A stretch of DNA of 64,000 nucleotides from Larimichthys crocea (GCF_000972845.2 NC_040011.1:25028379-25092378), one strand, 5' to 3'; numbered from the stretch's first letter, positions 10,501-23,817 are shown. Numbers and translations: made by a program. The notes: generated from the letters alone by a model not told the origin.

Positions 10501-13420
10501 GACAAAAGAACGTGAAAGTTATGTAATGCTTAAAAATCTGTTTGGATGATTTTACAGGTAAGCAGGTTAATTGATAAAAATGAATAGTATCATGACCGGT
10601 TAACGGGGCATCATTGAAAAGCTTGGCCAGTCACAAGCAATGAATTTAGGGATTTCACCATCAATCCATATGAGATTCAGAGAATGCAGGGTAATCTCTG
10701 CACAAAATTGACCAACATTGAATACCTATGACCTTTGATCCCTCCTGTAGTGTTGGAGAGAAATTGCTGAAGTCAAAGGTCAATGGTGAGGTCAGGAAGA
10801 AAGAAAGCGTTCAGGAGCCTCTGATGTCTTATGCTGTATTTTTTATTAAAGCTTGGCCAAGGAGACTTAAAGACACACAAAGTACATCAGAAGTGCCTGA
10901 GTCGGTCTCACATTCTGCCCAACTCATCCTGGTGGATAGACTTTAAACTCCAAGATAACACCACAAATACTGTACGCCCGGAATTAGTCAAAGAGAATGT
11001 CTTTACTCTTGGAAGTGTTATTGTCGGCATATTCTAGTCTGGAGACACAGATGTCTGTTTATGCAGATTGGAACGTCAACGGCAAGCTATCTATTATGTC
11101 TAGGATGGCAGCAATAGGTCTCTTTGACCCTGGCCACCACAGTGTTGAGATAGACTGGCACCCAGTCAAAGCCAAACAACTAATACTGCTGAGGACCTCA
11201 AGGTCCCCACGTGACCTTGTGTAACCTAAGGATAGAAAATACCATAACATGTAGAACTGCATTACTTTTTACATAGCAACCCTTTTTTGAATCAGGGCTG
11301 TATCTTGAAATAATAAAAATAGATAAAGTTCTTTATACATATATTGTACAGCAAAATAGGTCTACCCTTAACATAAATGCTTGTTCAAACTGAGCCTTTA
11401 TGTGCTCTAATATGCAGGGGTAAGTGGAATACTTCTCTAATAAATTTTGAATCAAAAATCACATTTTTTTATGAAATTCATTCAGTGCATAAAATGTAAC
11501 TAAAATAGCCCATTGAATAAGAGTAAATAACTTGTAGAGGTCTCATCAGGGATGGTAAATTGAAGAATTTCAGGGCATTTAAACATGTTTGGTGTGGTAG
11601 ATAAGGAAGATAATGTATGATTCATTTTATTTTATTTTACTATTGTTCACACTTCTGCCTTTACCTTCATACTTTACTACAGTATATTATGTTGTAATTT
11701 AGCTGCTGTTAAAATGGAATTATTGAGTCGCATGACATTAACCAGGTTCTTCCTTAGAAACAGTTCACATTTACCTTACAGAGAATAAAGAAATGATACA
11801 ATGAATTAATTTTCATTGTAGGTTTTACACCATATCTACTATAACAAGTATCTACTCAAATTATTATGACAAAGATAAGACAAGATGTAAAGCAATAATT
11901 TGATGTGTAATTACTTGAATAACAACCTTGTACAGCTATGTTAATCTCATTCACACTTGTTGCCAGTTTTCCATTGCTATTTTGCATGCAAGCTAAATAG
12001 CTGGCAAACTATTTAGATTGATGACACCCCCATTTTTTATTCCGCCTACTGATGGAAACAGCTGTCAGTGTTCACAACAGCAGATCTAAATGAATCGCTC
12101 TGCAATGGTCATAAACAGACAGTACCTTTGCTATGGCTAGAGAATGAAGGAGTAGAAGTAGTCAGCCTGAAGTGGGCCTCAAGTCATTGCAGTCCTCTTA
12201 TTCTTGTGTGCTTTAATAAAAACATTTCATCACAAGAATAGTTTGTTCATCAAGCTTATTTTTGTCTTACAGTGACAATCTTCACAGGCTCCTGGGACAT
12301 GCTGTATGTGTCTTGCAAAAAAATCCTATTATATTTATCATTAATGCAAAGTATTGCTCCCTTTTCTTCGTCTGTGTATGTGTGTGTGAGACAGGGGAAA
12401 ATGAAAGCTGTTGTGTGTGTTGGGAAGTGTAAGTGTGAAAATGTGTGGGTTAGAGCGTATTTATGTCATGGTATTTCTCTCTGGGTATTTGAGCATTTGA
12501 TATGCCGTGTATAGAGCGGTGACCTGTGATAAAACGGCAGGCTGCAGAGTGTCATGGGAATCACTGCAGCGTAGCATGGTCGATTGCACCTGTTACCCAA
12601 GTATAGCACTGACTGAATGGCAAATTCTGTAGAATGGGGCACCATTCTCCGGGGGCAGTGACATAGGATAAATACTTTACAGAGGGCATGTATCTGTGAT
12701 TGATAGAGGTGCACTCAAAGAGCCCACATGCTCCTTAACATGGATCCTCTTTTGGTGACTGGTGGGCCAGAGCAAATTTCCATGTTAAGACACAATTTGA
12801 CTTTCTGAAAATATAAAGCATGTCCTCTTTTAATATGCTTTTATTTGATGCTTAACATGTTGGACCCCTGACGGGGTTTAACAAACATCAAATGTGATCT
12901 TTTCTATGTATACAGTTTGGCATACACAGCGATCAACGCTGTCATGACACTTCATGTCCTTGAGTGTTCTCCTTTTACGCAAGCATGCACTATGTAGCCA
13001 GACATAACAGGAGTACTAGCTGAAATCAAAGATCCTTTTATTTTTATTTATTTTTTTATTCCCTAGTGATTTCAGTCTGTTTTTTGATCTGTTCTTTTGT
13101 GTTATGGCCCAGTAGTTGCGCAATAATTGCACCCCCTGTTGAGGGACAAATTAGGTCTTTTTTGTGTTTTAATGACATTGAAATAAAAGTTTTTGCTTTT
13201 GTTTTTCAAACCACAGCTTGACTATTGTTTCTCTCTTTACACAGGGCTCAGTCAGACAACTGGTCTCCTGTTGATTCATAAATAAAGCTGTGAAGCTGTT
13301 AACCAAATCTAAAACATTGTTAGCTCATTGATAGCAGTCTTGCCTTTTTAAATTGGATACCTGTGGCTCTTAGATAAATACAAATGAATGAAAATATGTT
13401 TTGAAGAGGGCAATAAAGAT

Positions 13421-13680
13421 CCACTGTGTAACATTTACGGGCATCTACTGGCATACATGAAATATAAGATTCATAAGTATGTTTTCATTATTGTATAATC
13501 ACCTGAAGAAATGAATTATGTTTGGGCTACCTAAAGATGAGGTATGCCATGTTTCTAGTGTAGCAAAGTGCAAACCAAATGCTGGCTTTTAGAGGAGGGT
13601 GAGGCGAGTGGTATTCAGCTGGTTGCAATCTGCAGTCTCACTGCTAGATGCCACTAAATCCTACACATTGGTCCTTTTAA
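13421..13680. mobile_element. MITE-like element, family M1 copy 1
   Basis: The left end CCACTGTGTAACATTTACGG (then GCATCTACTGG) is the approximate inverted complement of the right end CTAGATGCCACTAAATCCTA (then CACATTGG). The interior keeps GAGTGGTATTCAGCTGGTTG, seen widely in percomorph genomes. Two more copies lie at 28267 and 52557. Confidence 0.7.
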
Positions 13681-14080
13681 AAATTACCTCTTAATAATCC
13701 CTTTTATTCAAAAGCCATGCAATTGGGTGTTTATATGTATCTCCATTTTGTGTATTTTCTTATACATTCAATATCTAGATTGTTCATACAGTTCATGTTC
13801 ATGTTGCCTGAGGAATCTTGTGATGAGTATATTGTTAATACTGTTAGTACTGATTATTTTATATGAACTGTTTCCTAGTAAATGCATGTAGGAGTGGCAG
13901 AAGTCAATGTAAACATGAGCCGCATTATTATTAAGTGAATTGCAAAGGTGAATTATGAAAGTGTGGTAAGTGAATTGTACGACAAACTCACATTAGCCTA
14001 CTGACCTACTGGCTGCTAGCTCATGACACTGTGAAACTATACAGTATATACATGCGTGCGACTCAGCAGACAGGACTCAC

Positions 14081-14293
14081 ACTGAGCCAGTATGGCGGCC
14101 ATAGCAATCTTGAACTTGTCTTTGGCCTCTTCCATCTCCTTCTCATGCTGATTCTTCTCGCTCATCAGCCGGCGAATGTGGCTGTTGGACGACTGGATCA
14201 TGGAGTAGAAGTTGTTGGCGTTCCTGCGGTTGACTTCACCTCGTTCCAGCCAGGTCAATAGCACATGCACTGATTCAGGGAACTTATTGTCAT
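14081..14293 (-). CDS. enox2: ENOX2-like exon E (helical ERGEVNRR region)
   Basis: The exon lies between acceptor TATTCCCTAG and donor T|GTGAGT, 213 nt, phase 1 to phase 1, and encodes residues 245-314. It reads DNKFPESVHVLLTWLERGEV, then NRRNANNFYSMIQSSNSHIR and RLMSEKNQHEKEMEEAKDKF, ending KIAMAAILAQ. The block LLTWLERGEVNRR-ANNFYSMIQS is a family hallmark. The second half has regularly spaced E/K and hydrophobic residues, consistent with an amphipathic or coiled-coil helix. The terminal T joins TT of the next exon to give Phe, recreating the QFEQIV junction of the human protein. Confidence 0.95.
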
Positions 14294-14849
14294 CTAGGGA
14301 ATAAGGGAGGGAGACGAAGTGGAGAGAGCAAGAGTCTGGGTCAATATCAGCATGGTGAGATTAAAAGAAAATTCCTCTCAGTATATTTACTGTCATATGG
14401 GCAGAAGTGGTGTGAAGGAGAAAGGACTCTACATAAGGTTAAAAAAGTTCTGCCTTTACAAACTCTCAGTCATTTGACGAAGAAAGGGGGGAAGGAGAGA
14501 AAGTAATGGGTCCAAAATCGATACCACAGTGTACAATAACAGAACAGCCTCTGCCAACTAAAGTTTTGTCTCGCCAAAAGCAGACAGAAGGAAAGAGTTA
14601 GGGTCACTGCACGCAAGGAAAAGCTGCCGATTTACTCTGGAAGCATTTGATGATCACAGACGTGCAGAAGGATCACATAATCACATAAACACATTTGTAT
14701 GCACAATAATCTATGCACAATCTATTTTTATATTTAAAACTGACATTTCATTGAATTATTATTTTATGTTTATACAATCTGTCTCATGTGGCATTAAGTT
14801 ATCCTTTACTGGTCCTCATAGGAAAATTCATTCTCTGCCTCAGTATTAG

Positions 14850-14975
14850 AACTGTGCAGCACCTGTGGGGACCAAGTCCAGTGGCTCGGTCAAGGGCACT
14901 GACAGGAGAATTAACCTAACATACATACTTGTCATGGTGGGGGAAACCAAAGTACACAAACAACATGCAAACTCC
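14850..14975 (-). repeat. L2/SINE-type repeat fragment, reverse orientation
   Basis: On the minus strand it reads GGAGTTTGCATGTTGTTTGT, then GTACTTTGGTTTCCCCCACC, the typical GGAGTTTGCATGTTCTCCCC block of vertebrate L2-like tails. It is strongly diverged. Confidence 0.5.
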
Positions 14976-15493
14976 AAACACAGGTTGTATGCTGGGCTGT
15001 AGGTCAGACACAAGGATGTCTGGGAAGGAAGAATGTGAACATGAAGATGATGAGATGACAACACTTAACAAGTGCCAACTGTCATTCTGGGAGAACAAGA
15101 TCAGAGTGGATTAAATAAATGACTGAAGAGAAAGGATATCATATTTATACACTGAGCATTAAAAAGAGCAGGAGGCTGGGTAAAATCAATCAATTTCCAT
15201 CTTTCCGATACCTCTTTGTTAAACAACCCCTGCCAAATCTCTACAGAAAAGGTGAGCACCGTATTATATGGCCACTGTTTACAAAGTGCAGGTTGTTTAG
15301 CAGTACTCTTGCTTTGTCTGGTGAATAATCAGATGATGTCAGGAGACTTTATGGATTTCTATTGTTGTTATTCCGCTGTGGTTGTCCTGTCCTCTGCTGC
15401 CTTGTGTGCTGCTTACAAGTCAGAGCAGCATAGGAGAGAATAGGCTCCCACACACAGACGTCAGCACACATCACACTGCCTCAGACCTCCCCA

Positions 15494-15510
15494 ACACACA
15501 CACACACACA
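15494..15510 (+). repeat. Short (CA)n tract
   Basis: This is a simple CA dinucleotide run in the intron between exons D and E. Confidence 0.95.
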
Positions 15511-15647
15511 TACAGAGGAGTGCCCATGCATCATGTGTACACCCATAGACATTACTTGGGGTCTTTACAGATTGAACAGCTGGGAAGGTTTATATTTATT
15601 TAAGCCGGGTTCTGCAGATGCTCTCATTTTCTCCGTGCTGCTCTCAA

Positions 15648-15708
15648 CCACACACACACACACACCCCCACACACACACACACCCACACCCACACACACA
15701 CACACACA
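15648..15708 (+). repeat. Interrupted (CA)n microsatellite
   Basis: This CA-rich tract of about 61 bp is interrupted by CCC groups (ACACCCCCACAC and ACACCCACACCCACAC). Confidence 0.97.
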
Positions 15709-17744
15709 GACAGCTTGCATGAATGATCTATCATGGCAACAGATATTGAATCAAGGTGTTATCTCATGAATTCCTGAGGTGTTCCTGTTTGTGTATAGGC
15801 AGACTTGGGTCTCATAATACATGGCCCCCCTGCAGTGGAATTATTAATAGACAATCTGGAGGAATATAAGTGGCATTCGATCACTGACAATGGCCAGAGG
15901 CCAGAGACGTTGGGGTTCTCATTTATTGGGTCTTCAGCTTTGGCATTAGCTGAATATAAATACACAAATTCAAATATAAGAAACCATTACCTTGGTCTAT
16001 GAGACATGAATACCAAATTAGAAAACTTCTCACCCCTTTGTTTCTCTGTGTTTTTGTTTTTATCCATATACCAGAGCTATTCTGACAAAGAACAGATGTA
16101 ATAGTCACTTTAAATAATCCAGAATATAACAATTTCAGACAACAAAATATTATTTTGCTGCAAAGTGTTCCAACCACTAGAAACTCTGTGAACAGCTGTT
16201 TTATGAAAAGTCACATGCTGTAAATCTGTGAAAAATCTCAGTTTATGGTGTTCCATTTAGGCAATTAACTTACTAACTAACTGATCTGTCATGCTTTTAT
16301 TTCTTGATTCAAACAGGTTCCAAAATGTGTGAATTAAACAATGAAATCACTTAAAAATAGCTGCAGTTCAGGAGAGTACTGACCTTTTTTCTCCATAAAT
16401 CTGACAAATAGATGAGAATCATGGTTGTTAAGTGGTTAATTAGTGGATAAATCAGCTATTTGTAGAAAAAAAAAGGAATGCATTTACTTCCCAAAAATAT
16501 CCTAAAAATATTAATGCTTCAAATCTAGTGTATGGGCTTTTTTTAGAGTAAGTGCCTAGTTTAATTTTTGCAATAAAGAGGGACCGGTACGGACAAAAAT
16601 GTCAGTGGAAATGAACAAGGAATCTCCTGCCACAGATGTTTGATTGCACTTAAATAAGACTTAACAAGATATTCTCACATCTCAGACGCTCCTTAAGCCC
16701 CCTCTCTGCTTATATGTACTCTGAACACAGACACAGAACTATGCCCAACCACAGACAGCATTTCAACATTTTAAATTATAGCACAGCTCCTTGCAGCCAA
16801 GAAAAAATGATTAACAAGTATCAAGTCACTTTGAATTCTCAGTGGGAAGCAGAAGTATAAAACGCTCAAATGAGAAAAAGTCTGCAGACACAGAGGAACA
16901 CTCAAGTATTTCGAGTGTGTCTCTTCTGGCTAAGCCAGCATTTAGAATCAACTTACTTTTTTTTTTTCATTCCTGTATGAGAGTCCATGTTTGAATATTT
17001 TGCAACAGCTGGTCCTGGTGAATATTTACTTAAATTATAACCATATGTTCACAATTAGTCAGTCAACAGACAATTAGTGACCAACCATTTTAATAGTCCA
17101 TTAATTGTAAGTGAATTATTACTTATCAAGCAATGAGACTAACACTGCATCTACTCCAGAGCACATTATGATTCGAGATGCATTACACAAAGTATTGCGT
17201 GTGTTTGGCAGAGCTCAAAGCCCAACATATACTCACTGTAGTTGCATGCAGAACAGGACAAAAATAAAATTGACGTACAAGAATAAGCTTCGCTATCATA
17301 ATTCAGCATGCTAACGTTTGTGTTTTGTGCTAATTAACAAAAGTGCAGCTGAGAATGATGGGAATGTTCCTTAGCTTTGCAAGAATATGGTCATAAACAA
17401 AAGAATTTGACAAATTATATTTAAGCAGCTGGTGGCACAGGGCCTATACGAAAAGTGTCTGAACAAAATTCCATGGCAATGCATCTAATAACTTTCAATA
17501 AATCTCACTCTGAACCACAGATGTAAAACTCTTTGGCACACGAGAAAAGTCAGAGGATCATTAGCATTTAACTGAATTAGCATTCATCACTTTTATGACG
17601 ATCCATCCGATAGCTGATGACAGTGTCAAATTTTTACCGGTCCCAGCTCCTCAAATGTGAGGATTTGCTACTTTTTGGCTCAGTGTTTCCTTCAGAATTA
17701 GCCCTTCTTCAGTGTGTACACATGTTTCATGTTTGACTACCTAC

Positions 17745-17978
17745 CTTTGATCTTGTCTCCGAGCTCACTACACTCGTGTTCCGAGTAGTGGACGATGGGA
17801 GGAGGGGAGGGCGGCCGGAGCCGATCCTCCTCCATCTTGCGCCGGTGCCTCTCTTTCCTCGCCAACATGCGCTGACGACACTCCCACTCATACAGGTCGT
17901 CTCTGGCCTGGGCGAAGTCCACGTGGAGGCGGCCGGAGTCCTTTTTGTCTGTGCTGGAGCCCAAACGAATACGATAAC
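17745..17978 (-). CDS. enox2: ENOX2-like exon D (end of RRM and basic ER-rich linker)
   Basis: The exon follows a long pyrimidine tract and CGCCCAG, and ends with AAAG|GTAGGT. It is 234 nt, phase 1 to phase 1, and encodes residues 167-243. It begins YRIRLGSSTDKKDSGRLHVD, finishing the RRM, then FAQARDDLYEWECRQRM and a strongly charged helix LARKERHRRKMEEDRLR, followed by PPSPPPIVHYSEHECSELGD. DLYEWEC and the Cys in HYSEHECS fit ENOX2 better than ENOX1. LARKERHRRK has Lys where I recall Glu in mammals (LAREERHRR), so the helix is slightly more basic. The exon is noticeably GC-richer than the surrounding intron. Confidence 0.96.
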
Positions 17979-20900
17979 CTGGGCGGAGAGGAAGGAGAGG
18001 TTTGATAGGAGAGGAGACAAATTAAGAAAAAGGGTGCAGGGTGGAGGCCTTTAAGAAAAGATGGACTGTAGAGATAGGGAGAGACATGGAAGATAGCTGC
18101 AACATTTGATTGTTTGGGTGAGGGTGAAATATCAATTTCTATCAACACCTACGCTGATTCAGATGTATAGGAGATAGACAGAGATAAACACGGACAGAAT
18201 AACAAGCAGAGACAGGCAGATACAAAGATAAGAAGACAACGGAGTACACACACACACACACACACACACAGACAGGTATACGTCAGGCGGGTATCTGACA
18301 AGGTTAAATTGATCAACTTGTCCCCATTTTCCTTCAGATAGGAAGGAACAGCCTGATCTATACCTCCTTCTTTGTTCCCACTGTGTGTCTCGTTGTTGCA
18401 GCGACACTTTGGGTGTATAGACCGGTACTTAGACAAAAGCTGAGCTCAAGTCACTTGAGCTTTTTACTCTGTATGTACAAGAGTGCGAGACACTAATTAC
18501 AGCGATAGCCCTGGATCACCTCATTGCCTCCCACCTGACACTCAAACCTCATTCCACTGCCCGTGTGTGGGTGTGAAGTGCAACCACACTCGTTTTGTTA
18601 ATTGATTGTTTTGAATGATCTGTGAGAGGCTGGGGTATTTACAGTACAGCGTGCAGTCACAAAACAGCAAAAGTGAGAAAAGTTCAGAAAGCCTTCCCTT
18701 CAAATACATACGACTGCACTCACTCCCATCAAAGGAAGGAGGAGATAAATTTGGACTTTGGTGCACGCAGAAGAAGAAAGACACGAGTGTGGGTTTTTGG
18801 GGTGTTTCATAAGTCAGCTCTCCCTGCTTAAAGCTCTCGGTTCGCTTCAATATTTCATAAAGGGAGATCTCAGCATGCAGAGGCTGCTGTAATGGGTATC
18901 TGCGTGTGTACATGTGTGTGTTTTGGGAGAAGATGCCACTGTGTTCAGAAAATAGTATTTATGAGAAAGCTACACAGGTCTGTCATCTGGCTAATATATG
19001 GACTTATAGCTCCTCTCTCACTGTAGGGTAGAGGTAGATGAAATCACACACAGACACAGGCACACACACATTAAATAATGCAGAGGGTATTATTGCAGCG
19101 GCTGGTGTTTTAAATGAGCTTTGTGAAGAGGGAATATATGGGCTCTATTCACATAGAGAGATTTAAAGCATCTGTGCAGGAGAAGCTGCTGGATGGAGAT
19201 TAAAAAAAAATAAAGAAATAAAAAAATCGTAGGCTGGTGTCACCTGACAAACAGAGTGACTTCTTCTGAAGCAGCAGTTACAGCACCAGGCTGAAATATG
19301 TTATATATACATAGTGACATCAGGGTTTCATTGGTGATTCTGATAAGATAAGACCATTAATAATGCAATGTAAAATAAAAGACATGCCTTCTCAGTTTGG
19401 CCTTATGCCACAAAAAATTCCCTGTGGCCTTAGACTGCCTGTCTGTACTGCCCCAGACATTTTCTTCACTGCCTCTTTCTTTCCTTTCCTTAGACACCCG
19501 TGTCTCTTGATGAGATTCTGGATTTTTTTTTTATCCAGAAATGTGAAGTGAACCGGTGGAGCCTTCTGTTTCCAGACTGGTACTAACCATTAGAAAACTG
19601 TTTCTGATAATAGCTTGACACAAATCTAGCACCGGTCAAACAGGAGACTTAATCAAACTGATCCTTATGTGCCAATGCTGCAACGCTATGACAGAAAAAA
19701 CTTCTGAGAAGAGAAGGTTCGACTGAGCTGAGGTAAGGTAAGTTAAGTGATAAGTCAGCGAGTGTATGAGACATGAAACCATAGTCGGACTGGCTATCAG
19801 GAGCACCGGGAGAAATCCAGAGGGGCCGCTTGAGCAGCCAATTATACAAAAACAAGAGTGAGAGAAATGCCCACAGGCTACACCCTCCTCAACACCAGTT
19901 TAACTGCAGCTGAAGCTGTAAAGACAGAAGACAAAAGGGGTAAGATGAGCAAGGTTTGGATTCGGCTGGATGGCTATTTAACTATATCTGATGCCTTTCG
20001 TTAAGCACATTGTCAGTTTTTCATAAAATTGATGTCAATCACAACCTGGATACGGTGGGGCATTAAAAAAAGATTTATGTACTGCAGTAAACTGAAATTA
20101 TGTTAATGCTGAATCCATTTTTATGCAGGAATGGTTATGATTATTAACAGTTTAGTACTTTAACAATTAACAAATCAAAACTGAATAAAAACAAAATCTT
20201 CCTTACCTCTTCAATACATCATTTCCATCGACTTAAAATCATTGTTTTATTTGATGACCTTGCTGGCCTGACGTTTGGCTTTTGTGTCCTCAAATATTTC
20301 ACAACACTAAAGACCAAGTGGCCTTGCCCCTATGATGATGAAATTCTAGCCCTGATGAAAGACATCTTCCACATACTTGCTTGTAGGGTGCAACAGTGAC
20401 AGGGTCATTTACAGCAGTGAAATACTGTATGTATTATTCTGTATAATGCCTCTGAAATCCCTCTAGAGATGGCAAATTGGGATGAAGATCATCCCAATTT
20501 TCCATGCAAGCTAAAAATGTTTCAACTTAAACAAAATGTTTGTGCTTAAACCTTTACGACTTTAATTATTGACCATATAAAGGATTAAAATTAGACGACC
20601 TGAATTAGAAGTTACCTGGATGGACCTCAAGCTCTGTATGTTGCTGTAGTAGAGGAAAGAATTACCGTGGGGAGTTTAATTACAGTGTGGCATGCCTAAT
20701 CATGTACAATACATCTGCCTAGTGTCAAAGCGGTGGTAACAACATCTTAGTCATATAGTCATGTAGTGAAAAAACATTCACAACACGTTGGTGATAATGA
20801 GGAAAATTGAGAGCTGAAGCAGTGACTTTCCAGTCACGAGTGTACAGCTCAAATGTTACTCTATACCCAAACGTATAATTGTTCACAAAACTGCATTAAC

Positions 20901-21771
20901 CCCTTATAACATTATATTTGCAATAAAGGGTGCAGAAGGATTTTACTCCATTAAAACAATAGAGGATTTATGCACCAAGTATAGAAGAAAAACCCTTAGG
21001 ACCATAAAATATAGGGGGTAACACTGCCCATTATATTATTCAACATCCACATATGTAGAAATGACAAAAAAAAGTTCATATACAGTAAAAGATGCACCAA
21101 TGGGAAATGTGCATATTTGCAGAAAAAGGATCACAACTGATATAATAGCATGAGTCTATTCATTTTGTCCTGTTCTGTGTTCCAGGCGAGCATGACTCTC
21201 CGGTTCCTTCATCTTTATATCCAGTGCTGTTCACTTCCAAATAATCAGTATGGAGTGCAGCAAACTTTCCATCCATGCCTCTATCTATTTATCCATCTGT
21301 CAAATGGTGCCAAGTGAATGTGTGAGTCTGGAGAATTGTAGTGCTGAGTGATAGATATCAGCCCTTTCATTTCCATCAAAGTAAAGGTTAACAGCTCATC
21401 ATTCTTCCTCCTCCTGAGGTGAAGGATTGCCAGGGTAGTGGGAGAGGGCTAGGTGCACTGATAGCGGTGGACTGACATTACAAGTCGTCTCCATAGATTC
21501 GATATTGTCCAACGAGTAAGAAAGAAAGCTGTTATCCTCTGACCTTTAAGCCCAATGTAAACCAATACATACCTAAAGACAAGGTTTGGGGTTTGTTTGG
21601 GGTCTTCATCGCACAGCAGTGAGGATTTGGCAGAGAAACAACACACAATGTATGTGGAAGATGGTTTATCAGATATAAAACATTCTCTATCTATAAAATA
21701 ACACAGGATGTAATACTTTACATCAAAACTGGGGAGATTATACTGTTTTTTTTAGAATGAAGGTAACTTAC
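17979..21771. other. Intron between exons C and D
   Basis: This 3.8 kb intron holds a (CA)n tract (18246-18270) and an A-rich patch near 19201-19230. No other feature was recognised. Confidence 0.7.
18246..18270 (+). repeat. (AC)12 microsatellite
   Basis: This is an uninterrupted AC run in the intron just upstream of exon D on the coding strand. Confidence 0.97.
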
Positions 21772-21978
21772 CAGAGAGGAGAAGAGCCTTGTCGACAGTA
21801 ACCTCCTCAGCAAATCGGATATGGCAGAAATTTTTCTTGCTCTTTCTTATGGCAGCAATGTCCCCACACTGTCCAAAAACCTCCACAATGAGCTGCTCAG
21901 TGGCGTTCTCGGGCAGACCACCAACAAATACTGTCTTACACCCAGGAGGGCGTTCCCTTGAGACTGGAGGCGGAAGGT
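21772..21978 (-). CDS. enox2: ENOX2-like exon C (RRM domain core)
   Basis: The exon lies between acceptor TGTTTGACAG and a strong donor (G|GTAAGT), phase 1 to phase 1, 207 nt, and encodes residues 98-165. After PPPVSRERPPGC comes the RRM: KTVFVGGLPENATEQ (residues 111-125) holds the RNP2-like VFVGGL, and KKNFCHIRFAEE (144-155) holds the RNP1-like strand. In RNP1 the usual aromatic residues are partly replaced (NFCHIRF), as in other ENOX proteins as I remember them, so nucleic-acid binding cannot be assumed. This is the most conserved block of the family and anchors the identification. The downstream exon completes the RRM and adds the linker. Confidence 0.96.
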
Positions 21979-22411
21979 CTGTCAAACATGGAGAAGAAAA
22001 AAAGAAAAGAGACAAAATTATTTCAGTTGAAGCAAATATAAATGTTTCTATACAAATGCAGTCGTTACCTTACACATCATAAACTCAGCTCCAGGAAGTC
22101 CAATGGAAATATTCAGATTACAGTCGACTGATTTGGCATTGAAGCTACAATATCAGTCTTAAGTTTCAGTTGAGAAAGATCAAATAAAAAAAATTAAAAA
22201 ATCTAATTTAGTTCTTCAAACTTCCTTCAGAGATCTTCAATAGGTTGTAATGTGTTATCTATTTTTCACACAATCTCGAACCCTGAGCCTAAAAGATCTA
22301 CCATCCTGTTCCACATGATTTAAGGCCAAAATCCTGTAGAATATTGACCAGGATACAGGCCATGTCAAATGAAAGTAAAACAACAGGGTTAGTCACCCTG
22401 GAAAATGATAA

Positions 22412-22567
22412 TTGATTGTTGAGTCTCATTCCCAGTGCATCAAATCGTTGCTTGTTGACAGGGGAGCATGAATACCGCCTGTTGTGTTGCTTGCTCCATG
22501 CAACTCTGTTTGTTTCCCATTCACCATAATGATATTCGACAACCTGGGAATGAGACTCAACAATCAA
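22412..22567. mobile_element. Short element with perfect 24-bp inverted termini
   Basis: TTGATTGTTGAGTCTCATTC plus CCAG (22412-22435) is the exact reverse complement of 22544-22567. The total length is 156 bp. Partial complementarity continues inward from both arms, so the element is a foldback-like MITE. I cannot name its superfamily, and no clear target-site duplication is visible. Confidence 0.75.
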
Positions 22568-22850
22568 CTGTCTTCCCCCTAAATGACTGACTCCATCTTT
22601 AATTCTTTAACTGACATTTCTCCTTTCAACCTCACGTCAGCACCAACACTGTTCTTACACAATTTAGTCCAACTGCTTTCCGTGGTTACAGCTTACTGAA
22701 ATTTCAACTGCTTTTCTTGTTTTAATGGCAACATTTTAGCCACCAGCACATTTTTCTTTTTCAGAAAATGAAGCTTCTTGACTGGTTTACAAATTGAAAA
22801 CGCCCCCAAAGCCTTACAAAAACAAAATATAACTAGTTTTGAGGCTGAAA

Positions 22851-23454
22851 TAGGGTTGGCGATTGAAAGACTATACCGGCTATCCATCTCCAGTAGGTTT
22901 TTTTGGGGGGTTGATTTTTTGGGACAATTTCTGTCATTCTATTTTGCTAATTGAATCGTCTAGTCTCCAAAGAATGAGTAAAAGTCGCTGCTCAGTGACA
23001 GACGCTCATTCAGCGGCACAGTGCACACACGCTGAGCTGCAGAACGACAGAGAGGAAAAACCATAGCCATAGAGCCCGAATATTTTTATTCAGTGTTGGT
23101 GATTATCAGGACAGTAGGAAAGACTGACCAAGATGGTTTACTGTAAGTGAGTTTTATTTTGTTTCTGTCTTCTGTCTCTGTTTTAATAATGTGTGTTTTA
23201 TGATGAACTGGAAAAGGCACTTAAGCTAGTACTGGTTTGGTAAAAGAAATAAACTTGATTTCACAAGGTGTGTGGCTGTATTTTTCTCTTTAATAAGAAG
23301 AATATGTGTAAGAACATTGCCTTTCTTGACCTATTATTTATTTATTGGAACGTAGCGAACTCACGCCTCACACACTATACACACAATATACTGCATTAGC
23401 AATCACCACCAATTGTTGGGATGATTGTAAATATTAACATATCACCAAGCCCTA
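22851..23454 (+). mobile_element. hAT-like non-autonomous element with start codon and donor
   Basis: The left end TAGGGTTGGCGATTG resembles the inverted right end (TAGGGCTTGGTGATATG on the minus strand). The flanking octamers GGCTGAAA (22843-22850) and GGATGAAT (23455-23462) match at 6 of 8 positions, as expected for an aged hAT target duplication. A GC-richer region precedes ATGGTTTACT (23133-23142), followed directly by a GTAAGT donor, suggesting a retained promoter and first transposase exon (MVYC...). No transposase core remains. Confidence 0.65.
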
Positions 23455-23817
23455 GGATGAATCAGAAGAGGTTATCATGAATATGTCTCTTCTCTCCCCC
23501 AGCAAGTCACAGACGCATGTTATATAACACTGCAACATGGACATGAAATGCATGGTAAGTGCTTGAAAATGACTCTACCATGAAGCCACATTATATGACT
23601 CGAAACTGGATGCTATAACAAGTGTAACAGAGGGGAGACCAAATGAAATGACATCTACAGTTTCTGCCCTTTAAGGTGTTTCTTCTTGACATTTGTAGTA
23701 CATTTAGTTCCAAATCTTTTTACACCACATAATGACATGCTTTGAGCAAGAGACATCTACTGATCATCTAAAGAAAAAGAAAAAAATCACACCAAAAGGT
23801 TACCAGAGAAAGTCAAG

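Larger units (their letters stand above)
5557..14080. other. Intron between exons E and F
   Basis: This 8.5 kb intron holds a (TG)18 microsatellite (7131-7166), a common teleost interspersed repeat (10318-10500) and a TIR-bearing MITE-like copy (13421-13680). An uninterrupted stretch with several Asn-x-Thr codons near 9102-9425 resembles no family I know. Nothing else was identified. Confidence 0.7.
14294..17744. other. Intron between exons D and E
   Basis: This 3.5 kb intron holds an L2/SINE-type fragment in minus orientation (about 14850-14975) and CA-rich microsatellites (15494-15510 and 15648-15708). No other element was recognised. Confidence 0.7.

Noticed and set aside
12843..12893. 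Imperfect hairpin TTTGATG...CCCC/GGGG...CATCAAA
   Set aside because: There are two short stems separated by a large unequal internal loop; too weak to claim an RNA gene by eye.
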